This document shows, one piece after another, positions 1 to 3,720 of a stretch of DNA of 6,930 bases. Within the stretch, counting starts at the first letter, position 1; the number at the start of each line of letters is the position of its first letter. This DNA is from Syntrophomonadaceae bacterium. GTDB lineage: Bacteria; Bacillota; Dethiobacteria; DTU022; UBA8154. The DNA lies in contig SKTJ01000150.1 in NCBI GenBank assembly GCA_007122565.1, positions 1-6,930 of the forward strand, written 5' to 3'. The notes below the pieces were generated by a model. It did not search any database. It saw only the letters and a list, made by a program, of their open reading frames with translations, and had not been told where the DNA came from. The translations under genes were made by a program, and so were the position numbers.

Positions 1-244
1 AAATCTCCATAAACTCTTCATAGGAAACCTTTTTCCCGCCGTACTGATAATCCAGCGCTTTTTCTCTTATGATAAAGTACTGTTCAATATCTGTTACATA
101 TGGCGTCAAGCGGGCAATCTTGCTGCCGTTTTTGGTGATTACCACATCGTTGTGCTGTTCAACAAAATCCAGGTATTTCCCTAAATTTTGCTTAAGCTCA
201 GTTGCTGTTACGACAACGCCCTCCTTGTAATTGATTGGTTTCAC
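1..244 (-). CDS. Phd/YefM-type antitoxin-like protein, C-terminus off window
   Basis: The 81 visible residues begin with a GTG codon 8 nt after a GGAGG ribosome binding site. Residues 12-50 read like a Phd/YefM antitoxin DNA-binding domain: VTATELKQNLGKYLDFVEQ, then VVITKNGSKIARLTPY, the usual beta-hairpin ending in a K-N-G turn. Members of this family bind their own promoter and neutralise a cognate toxin. The segment after the domain (residues 66-81, YQYGGKKVSYEEFMEI) is not typical antitoxin tail; it resembles the start of Uma2-family (DUF820, PD-(D/E)XK-like) nucleases, so the protein may be a Phd-Uma2 fusion continuing to the left. That last point is inference from a short motif. The gene is cut by the window edge, so neither its length nor its downstream partner can be seen. 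Confidence 0.8.
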   Translation of the reverse strand, partial: MKPINYKEGVVVTATELKQNLGKYLDFVEQHNDVVITKNGSKIARLTPYVTDIEQYFIIREKALDYQYGGKKVSYEEFMEI

Positions 245-257
245 AACAAACACCTCC

Positions 258-292
258 GGTAATAGTTTACCAGGTAGGGCCTTTTATGGCAA
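258..292 (-). promoter_or_regulatory. Candidate promoter and operator of the left-edge antitoxin gene
   Basis: On the minus strand a TTGCCA -35 (287-292) lies 17 bp from a TAAACT -10 (264-269), about 20 bp before the GTG start. A GGTAA-N4-TTACC inverted repeat (258-271) overlaps the -10 box, a plausible site for autorepression by the antitoxin. The -10 is only a 4/6 match, so the promoter call is moderate. Confidence 0.45.
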
Positions 293-312
293 GAAAATCA
301 CACGAAATATTA

Positions 313-334
313 AATAATATGGAACAATATTATT
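313..334. repeat. AT-only inverted repeat
   Basis: AATAATAT (313-320) and ATATTATT (327-334) are perfect complements around the 6-nt loop GGAACA. A further TAAAT/ATTTA pairing is possible with one bulged C. There is no T-tract or other terminator sign. It sits between the left antitoxin promoter and the stalk-domain remnant, and its role is unknown. Confidence 0.5.
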
Positions 335-360
335 CATTTAATCGTACGCAGGGCAATTAA

Positions 361-498
361 GATGACGGCCCCTTTGACTGTCCTGCGGAACTCATGGATG
401 GGCGCACTTTTGTCCCCTTACGTTTCATCAGTGAGATGCTCGGTGCAGGAGTGCACTGGGATGGAGAGACGCGGACCATTACAATTACATTGAGGTAA
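361..498 (+). pseudogene. Remnant of a copper amine oxidase N-terminal-like (stalk) domain
   Basis: This is an open stretch of 45 sense codons ending in TAA (496-498) with an in-frame TAA immediately before it and no start codon with a ribosome binding site. It reads DGPFDCPAELMDGRTFVPLRF, then ISEMLGAGVHWDGETRTITITLR. This is the characteristic second half of the copper amine oxidase N-terminal domain (PF07833), common at the ends of secreted and cell-wall proteins of Clostridia. The repeating MDGRTFVPLRF and WDGETRTITI strands are textbook for the family. Everything upstream, including signal peptide and catalytic part, is missing. It is therefore a 3' scrap left by deletion or rearrangement. 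The reading frame has no internal stop, which suggests the loss is fairly recent. Confidence 0.8.
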
Positions 499-535
499 CA
501 AGCAAAGTGTGTTGTGAAAAGGATAAAAATGCAAT

Positions 536-575
536 TAAGGATAGCCCCCTGGAAAATTCCAGGGGGCTATCCTTA
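536..575. terminator. 40-bp near-perfect palindrome, likely bidirectional terminator
   Basis: The arms 536-554 and 557-575 are perfect 19-bp complements with a GC-rich core (GCCCCCTGG / CCAGGGGGC) and a 2-nt centre. It lies between the 3' end of the stalk remnant (stop at 498, plus strand) and the stop of the RelE/ParE toxin gene (582, minus strand), so it would end transcripts from both sides. No long T-tract follows on either strand, which weakens the intrinsic-terminator reading; it could instead be a mobile palindromic repeat. Confidence 0.55.
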
Positions 576-581
576 TCAACA

Positions 582-911
582 TCACAAAATAAACCTGTCC
601 AGCAAGATATCCTCAACATTTCTCCGGCTATCGATGACTGCAAGCACCCATACCGTACCCTTTTCAATTTTATAAATAATTCGCCAGGGCTGGCTGTTTA
701 ATTCCCTGTAAGTTAAAATGCTGTAATGTCTTAACTCCGGGACAATTCTTCCCCGTAAGGGCATCTTTTGTAAATTAGCAGCTTTTTGCTTAATATTAAG
801 ATAAACTTTTCTTGCATGTATTTTACTGTCAGCGCCAATATATTCAATTATTTTTTGTAGATCCTGCCGGGCGGTTTGTGTCCAGAAAACTTGATAGGTT
901 CCTTTAGTCAT
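582..911 (-). CDS. RelE/ParE-family type II toxin
   Basis: This is a 109-residue protein of the RelE/ParE fold, the usual length for the family. Recognisable parts are the N-terminal strand and helices (YQVFWTQTARQDLQKIIEYI, residues 6-25), the central GRIVPEL (54-60), YREL (68-71), PWRIIYKI (75-82) and the C-terminal VLAVIDSRRNVEDIL (89-103). Such toxins act on ribosome-bound mRNA (RelE type) or DNA gyrase (ParE type); the sequence alone does not decide which. I chose the ATG at 911 because it overlaps the antitoxin stop by 8 nt (ATGACTAA), the usual translational coupling of toxin-antitoxin operons. A GTG at 932 would add 7 residues but has no better ribosome binding site. The frame is intact with no internal stop, so the toxin is probably functional. 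Confidence 0.88.
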   Translation of the reverse strand: MTKGTYQVFWTQTARQDLQKIIEYIGADSKIHARKVYLNIKQKAANLQKMPLRGRIVPELRHYSILTYRELNSQPWRIIYKIEKGTVWVLAVIDSRRNVEDILLDRFIL

Positions 912-1188
912 TGTCTGTAATTGCCAGATCACGATCTAATTCTGAAAAAAATTCATCCTGCGATATAACTTTTTCATCGGCTATATCCCGTTCCCCCTGG
1001 GCCATTAGCTTTAACAGGCCAAGAGCCTTTTTCATTTTTTCATAAGATTCAGTATCCAGTAAAACCGCCTTTGCTACTCCGTTTTGAGTAACATATACAG
1101 GTCTGTGGGTCTCGTTAACTTGCGCCAGAATCTCAGCTGCATTAGCTTTAATATAGGAGATAGGCTTGATGTCGTTATTAATATTCAT
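904..1188 (-). CDS. Phd/YefM-family antitoxin, partner of the RelE/ParE toxin
   Basis: This is a 94-residue protein with a Phd/YefM DNA-binding domain in the first 55 residues: IKPISYIKANAAEILAQVNE, then RPVYVTQNGVAKAVLLDTESYEKM. The rest is an acidic, probably partly disordered tail (QGERDIADEK, FFSELDRDLAITDND) of the kind that wraps the cognate toxin. The ATG at 1188 is preceded 6-7 nt upstream by AGAGGTG; a TTG at 1209 in the same frame would place that site inside the coding region and is rejected. It is first gene of a two-gene operon with the toxin and shares 8 nt with it. It is expected to repress its own promoter at 1212-1240. Confidence 0.9.
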   Translation of the reverse strand: MNINNDIKPISYIKANAAEILAQVNETHRPVYVTQNGVAKAVLLDTESYEKMKKALGLLKLMAQGERDIADEKVISQDEFFSELDRDLAITDND

Positions 1189-1211
1189 TGTGTTTTCACC
1201 TCTGTACAAAT

Positions 1212-1240
1212 ATGATACCGAATTCGGTCCGACTTGTCAA
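1212..1240 (-). promoter_or_regulatory. Promoter and palindromic operator of the Phd-RelE/ParE operon
   Basis: The minus strand carries a perfect TTGACA -35 (1235-1240), a 17-bp spacer and a TATCAT -10 (1212-1217). A 12-bp perfect palindrome ACCGAATTCGGT (1217-1228) fills the spacer and touches the -10, ideally placed for repression by the antitoxin or the toxin-antitoxin complex. Transcription would start near 1205, leaving a very short leader with the AGAGGTG ribosome binding site almost at the 5' end. Confidence 0.75.
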
Positions 1241-1294
1241 GATATACAGCTTTGCCCCGACTATATCAGCGATGGTACTACTACTTTTTTACTA

Positions 1295-1329
1295 AAATGG
1301 GACAAGGGGACAGGTCCCTTGTCCCATTT
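1295..1329. repeat. REP-like palindromic repeat, copy 1
   Basis: Perfect 14-bp arms (1295-1308 and 1316-1329; AAATGGGACAAGGG and its complement) enclose a 7-nt loop GACAGGT. Read on the minus strand it matches copy 2 at 1935-1969 at 33 of 35 positions. I believe this GGGACAAGGGACCTGTCCC type is a dispersed palindrome in many clostridial genomes, mobilised by REP-associated IS200-like transposases; no transposase is seen here. Confidence 0.75.
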
Positions 1330-1457
1330 CGGGCTGAGGCCATCTCTTAAGCTACTCCAGGGATGGCCTTTCTAATATAATCGTACCGGGGGGGGTTGCT
1401 TTTAAAGGCACAAATGCGTCGGAAACCCCGTCCCCATGACACTCCCATGGCTGGCCG
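1330..1457. other. Non-coding spacer downstream of the broken mazF
   Basis: No gene is seen here. It contains a weak stem (AGGCCATC at 1337-1344 with GATGGCCT at 1362-1369, long loop, short T-run after it), a run of eight G (1388-1395), and a GC-rich stretch (about 1415-1445) with CCCCGTCCCC. That stretch may be a degenerate second type of REP-like element. None of these is strong enough to call as a functional site. Confidence 0.4.
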
Positions 1458-1713
1458 TTATGTGGTGGAAGTCTCAGGCCTCATAATTTCAACAGACCCA
1501 ATGTATATGTCAACAACCTCTTCCAAAATATCAACCGGAATTTTTTCTAGAAATACAGCATTCCTCGCTGAAAGGTCCAAAGATTTCCCCTGTTCACACA
1601 TAATCACTCCTCTGGTCCTCGTATTATCATCTAAGGACACGTGCAATGGAAAACCTTTAGTAGTATTCGTAATCGGGCAAAATAATGTCACCCTGTTCCG
1701 CTGCATACTCCAT
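1458..1713 (-). pseudogene. mazF: mazF toxin pseudogene with internal deletion and frameshift
   Basis: The original start appears to be the ATG at 1713, overlapping an upstream TAA as TAATG and preceded by AAGAGGTG. It gives MEYAAEQGDII, a normal MazF N-terminus, but then runs into a stop after 18 codons. In another frame (1458-1706) the protein resumes at CPITNTTKGFPLHVSLDDNT and continues through GVIMCEQGKSLDLSARNAVF and EKIPVDILEEVVDIYIG, a good MazF C-terminal two thirds. The segment between GDII and CPIT, about 35 residues in relatives, is gone. It normally holds the W-x-DF-x-P-x-x-G-x-EQ-x-x-RRP loop, including the catalytic arginine; the CPIT threonine remains. The endoribonuclease should therefore be dead. 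Confidence 0.82.
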
Positions 1714-1876
1714 TAGAGCACCTCTTTACCGGTTGGTTTACCGGGATAAGCAACAGGTTGCCATCTTGCAACTTTATCTCGACTTCGTCGTTCTCACGTA
1801 TTTCTGTCTTTTCAAGAATCGCTTTAGGCAGTCTGACTGCATGACTGTTCCCCCACTTTTGTATTTTAGTATACAT
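1688..1876 (-). pseudogene. mazE: mazE antitoxin, probably truncated by an internal deletion
   Basis: The ATG at 1876 follows GAGGTGA and opens a 62-residue frame. Residues 1-46 (YTKIQKWGNSHAVRLPKAIL, then ENDEVEIKLQDGNLLLIP) are a complete SpoVT/AbrB-type MazE DNA-binding domain. The usual 30-40 residue toxin-binding tail is absent: after PVNQPVKR the frame reads an unrelated CSNGVCSGTG tail across the mazF start. In the next frame the DNA reads GGT AAA GAG GTG CTC TAA, i.e. GKEVL-stop overlapping the mazF ATG. This looks like the true end of a MazE, so a segment was probably lost around 1730-1740. The DNA-binding half could still be made. The existence of the deletion is inferred from family knowledge. 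Confidence 0.72.
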
Positions 1877-1902
1877 ATCAATTAATCACCTCTTGGTAAA
1901 AG

Positions 1903-1929
1903 TTTATACAATGTTTCTACATCTGTTAA
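1903..1929 (-). promoter_or_regulatory. Candidate promoter of the mazEF remnant
   Basis: On the minus strand a TATAAA -10 (1903-1908) lies 27 bp before the mazE start. The best -35 is TTAACA (1924-1929), but the spacer is only 15 bp. The REP-like copy 2 begins 6 bp further upstream. The call rests mainly on the -10. Confidence 0.3.
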
Positions 1930-1934
1930 GCATG

Positions 1935-1969
1935 AAATGGGACAAGGGACCTGTCCCCCTTTCCCATTT
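1935..1969. repeat. REP-like palindromic repeat, copy 2
   Basis: This copy matches copy 1 (1295-1329) in inverted orientation at 33 of 35 positions. The two differences make its own stem imperfect (AAATGGGA-C-AAGGG against CCCTTTCCCATTT with one bulged C). The two copies thus face each other across the whole decayed mazEF unit. Confidence 0.72.
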
Positions 1970-1987
1970 TTAGGTAGATATGATACC

Positions 1988-2033
1988 AGAGTAGTAGATG
2001 AAACAACACTAGAGCAGCAGATGAAACAGCACA
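1988..2033. repeat. Two tandem 23-bp units
   Basis: The units 1988-2010 and 2011-2033 (AGAGYAGYAGATGAAACARCAC core) agree at 19 of 23 positions. In one frame the stretch 1993-2046 reads VDETTLEQQMKQHTSSR-stop with no start, possibly a trace of a lost gene. No function can be assigned. Confidence 0.5.
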
Positions 2034-2149
2034 CCAGTAGCAGATAAAAAATCCAAAAGTAGCATTGAAAATACATCTATGTGGTGTTTTTCAAACGCAG
2101 GGGTTCAGTTAATATGTATGTAGAGTGTATGCCATATAAAAATATGATT

Positions 2150-2246
2150 GATGTGGAAGGCAATGATTCCTGGCTATAAATGGACGCTTAAAGCCAGGCA
2201 GGAGCCAGTAGCGTAACCGGCCACCATGTGCCGGTTATTTTATTTT
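2150..2246 (+). promoter_or_regulatory. Structured pseudoknot leader RNA, copy A (riboswitch-like)
   Basis: A 7-bp stem CCTGGCT (2169-2175) / AGCCAGG (2192-2198) closes a loop containing TGGACGCTT (2181-2189). The loop bases ACGCT (2184-2188) can pair with AGCGT (2210-2214), forming a pseudoknot. The strand CAGGAGCCAGTAGCGTAACC and five following bases (2199-2223) are identical to copy B at 3538-3562. The next base after the pseudoknot begins an intrinsic terminator. It lies 36 nt before the start codon of the LPRTG wall protein. I recognise no named riboswitch class. That it regulates transcription is inferred from the terminator and from the duplicated, covarying structure. Confidence 0.72.
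2215..2246 (+). terminator. Attenuator terminator of leader copy A
   Basis: AACCGGC (2215-2221) and GCCGGTT (2230-2236) form a 7-bp stem around an 8-nt loop, followed by ATTTTATTTT. It abuts the pseudoknot 3' strand. The 3' arm TGCCGG could alternatively pair with the stem 3' arm CCAGGCA with one bulged A, giving a possible antiterminator. Confidence 0.7.
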
Positions 2247-2282
2247 CACTAAAATTTAAGAACGAAAGGAAGGAAGAAAAAA

Positions 2283-3320
2283 ATGCGTAAAATTATTTCT
2301 ATCTTAACGGTTTCATTGCTTTTATTATCCTTTGCCGCGGTCACCGCTTCATCAGCCCCGCCTGAACATGCAGGAGAGCAAGGTGTACCCGGATTTGTTG
2401 GTACTGAAGTACCTGTTGGCCCACCTTCGCATGCTAATAATGGTGGCAACAACGGAGGCAATCCCGGTAATAGCGGCAATACCTCCAGTAACAGCGGGGA
2501 CAACCCAGGTAACAGTGGCAATGCCCCCGGTAATAGCGGAGACAATCCGGGTAACAGTGGAGGCAACTTAGGTAACAACGGGGACAACCCAGGTAACAGT
2601 GGTAACAACCCCGGTAGCAGTGTCGATAATGCAGGCAACAGCGGGAGCACCCCCGGCAACAGCGGGGATAATCCAGGTAACAGTGGGAGCACCCCAGGTA
2701 ACAGCGGCAATGCCTCCGGTAATAGCGGAGACAATCCGGGTAACAGTGGGGATAATATAGGTACAGGTTCAGATGGAACAGGCTCAGATGGCACGAGTTC
2801 AGAAGATACAAGTGGAGAAGAAACCAGTGGGGAAGATACAGGCACAGGCACAGATGATACAGGTTCAGATGATACAGGTTCAGAAGGTAAAGGCTCAGAA
2901 GGCACGGATTCAAGTGGCACAGGTTCAGAAGGTACAGGCTCAGACACAGGTGGAGAAGATACAGGCACAGGCACAGATGGTACGGGTTCAGATGATACAA
3001 GCTCAGATGGTACGGGCACAGATGATACGGGTGGAGAAGGAACAGATACAGGTTCAGAAGGCACGGGCACAGACGGCACGGATGCTGCTTCTGCAGCGCC
3101 TGAACAAGAATTAACCTTAAATCCCGTAATGCCAAGTTTGTCTCCAGAGCCAGATGAAGATCAAGAAGACGAGGCCGGGGCAAACGCGCTTGAAGAAGTT
3201 GAAGTCACTGAAGTGGAAACAGTCCCTGAACTTCCCCGGACCGGTGCAAATTCAATAATAATGCTTCTTGCAGGGATCTCCATGGCCGGTGTAGGCTTGC
3301 GAATCCTCAAGCACCGCTAA
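2283..3320 (+). CDS. LPXTG-anchored, repeat-rich surface protein
   Basis: This 345-residue exported protein has a signal peptide at residues 1-24 (MRKIISILTVSLLLLSFAAV, probable cleavage after ASSA). Residues 25-61 are Pro/Gly/Asn-rich. Residues 62-159 are fourteen heptads of the type GNSGDNP, and 160-269 are acidic GSDGT/GTGTD/GSEGT repeats. An acidic linker follows (270-316), then the sortase motif LPRTG (317-321), a hydrophobic segment (325-340) and a KHR tail. Sortase would cleave between T and G and link it to peptidoglycan. There is no globular domain: the mature chain is essentially a flexible, highly acidic stalk, loosely like Sdr/Clf serine-aspartate regions. Its function is unknown. 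AGGAAGGA lies 8-9 nt before the ATG. It is preceded by leader copy A and followed by a strong terminator, so it is probably monocistronic. Confidence 0.88.
   Translation: MRKIISILTVSLLLLSFAAVTASSAPPEHAGEQGVPGFVGTEVPVGPPSHANNGGNNGGNPGNSGNTSSNSGDNPGNSGNAPGNSGDNPGNSGGNLGNNGDNPGNSGNNPGSSVDNAGNSGSTPGNSGDNPGNSGSTPGNSGNASGNSGDNPGNSGDNIGTGSDGTGSDGTSSEDTSGEETSGEDTGTGTDDTGSDDTGSEGKGSEGTDSSGTGSEGTGSDTGGEDTGTGTDGTGSDDTSSDGTGTDDTGGEGTDTGSEGTGTDGTDAASAAPEQELTLNPVMPSLSPEPDEDQEDEAGANALEEVEVTEVETVPELPRTGANSIIMLLAGISMAGVGLRILKHR
2466..2759 (+). repeat. Fourteen in-frame 21-bp repeats (GNSGxxP heptads)
   Basis: Codons 62-159 of the wall protein divide exactly into 14 heptads: mostly GNSGDNP, GNSGNAP and GNSGSTP, with diverged units such as SNSGDNP, GNNGDNP and GSSVDNA. 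The unit is a multiple of three, so recombination or slippage would change the length of the stalk without breaking the frame. Confidence 0.85.
2760..3089 (+). repeat. Acidic Gly-Thr/Ser-Asp/Glu low-complexity repeats
   Basis: Codons 160 to about 269 use almost only G, S, T, D and E in imperfect units such as GSDGT, GTGTD, GSEGT and GEDTG. They are built at DNA level from ACAGGTTCAGAT-like 6- to 15-bp pieces. The period is less regular than in the heptad block. Confidence 0.75.
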
Positions 3321-3356
3321 AGACTTGGTACCCGAAAAACATTGACACGATTAAGC

Positions 3357-3389
3357 CGCTGTCTGGCAACCTGGACAGCGACTTTTTTT
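3357..3389 (+). terminator. Intrinsic terminator after the wall protein gene
   Basis: CGCTGTC (3357-3363) and GACAGCG (3374-3380) form a 7-bp stem with a 10-nt loop, followed by AC and seven T. It lies 37 nt after the stop codon. Confidence 0.85.
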
Positions 3390-3436
3390 ATTTCACAAAG
3401 GTTAGTAATGCAGGAAAAATATTCCGAGACGTCGAA

Positions 3437-3442
3437 TATAAT
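3437..3442 (+). promoter_or_regulatory. Candidate -10 box for the esterase transcript
   Basis: A consensus TATAAT lies about 50 bp before the conserved start of leader copy B, after the previous terminator. No convincing -35 is seen 16-18 bp upstream, so either an activator is involved or the match is chance in an AT-rich stretch. Confidence 0.3.
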
Positions 3443-3490
3443 ATATTTACATGAAAGGCGAAATATATCCAATCAATTTAATAGCATTTG

Positions 3491-3584
3491 AGATGGAGGC
3501 AAAGAATGTCGGGCCATATATGGACGCTTTAACCCGACAGGAGCCAGTAGCGTAACCGGCCAGAAAAATGTGGTCGGTTTTTTT
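3491..3584 (+). promoter_or_regulatory. Structured pseudoknot leader RNA, copy B (riboswitch-like)
   Basis: It has the same plan as copy A. A 7-bp stem TGTCGGG (3507-3513) / CCCGACA (3533-3539) differs in sequence from copy A yet pairs perfectly. The loop TGGACGCTT (3521-3529) is identical, and ACGCT (3524-3528) pairs with AGCGT (3549-3553). The 25-nt block 3538-3562 is identical to copy A. A GATGGAGGCAA-like box precedes the stem in both copies. The esterase start codon is 136 nt beyond the terminator. Stem covariation with fixed loops is the hallmark of a conserved regulatory RNA; the ligand or effector is unknown. Confidence 0.75.
3554..3584 (+). terminator. Attenuator terminator of leader copy B
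   Basis: AACCGGCCA (3554-3562) pairs with TGGTCGGTT (3571-3579), a 9-bp stem with one G-U pair and an 8-nt A-rich loop. A run of seven T (3578-3584) follows. It begins at the base after the pseudoknot, as in copy A, but is stronger. Confidence 0.8.
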
Positions 3585-3720
3585 ATCGGTTTTTGTTTTT
3601 AAGGGTGAAAAAGCTTTGGCCGAACTTTGATTATGTTTGGGAGATGATAGTGAACCTGTTTGTAAAGATACATATCAAGTCTTGGGTTGACCATCAAAAA
3701 ACATTTTTAGGAGGATGATG

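Noticed and set aside
582..932. Toxin start at GTG 932
   Set aside because: It has no ribosome binding site, and the ATG at 911 gives the usual 8-nt overlap with the antitoxin stop and a normal family N-terminus.
1337..1369. Intrinsic terminator
   Set aside because: The 8-bp stem has a 17-nt loop and only a short broken T-run, too weak to call.
2150..2246. Leader as a standard GEMM (c-di-GMP-I) riboswitch
   Set aside because: GGCAA and GGACGC elements are reminiscent, and the target genes would fit. But the GCAAACC, tetraloop and GACGCAAAGCC three-way arrangement is absent, and the visible topology is one stem plus a pseudoknot. A covariance-model scan would decide.
2466..2759. CRISPR array
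   Set aside because: The 21-bp units are contiguous, without spacers, and code for in-frame heptads of a surface protein.
2249..3079. 276-codon open frame on the minus strand opposite the wall protein
   Set aside because: It encodes only monotonous PVPSEPVS/LLPGLSPLLP repeats, the mirror of the glycine/serine repeats on the plus strand. It has no ribosome binding site, and the plus-strand frame has signal peptide, LPRTG and correct flanking signals.
2434..3183. 249-codon minus-strand frame, Leu/Tyr/Cys-rich
   Set aside because: It is another shadow of the same repeats, with an implausible composition and no start signals.
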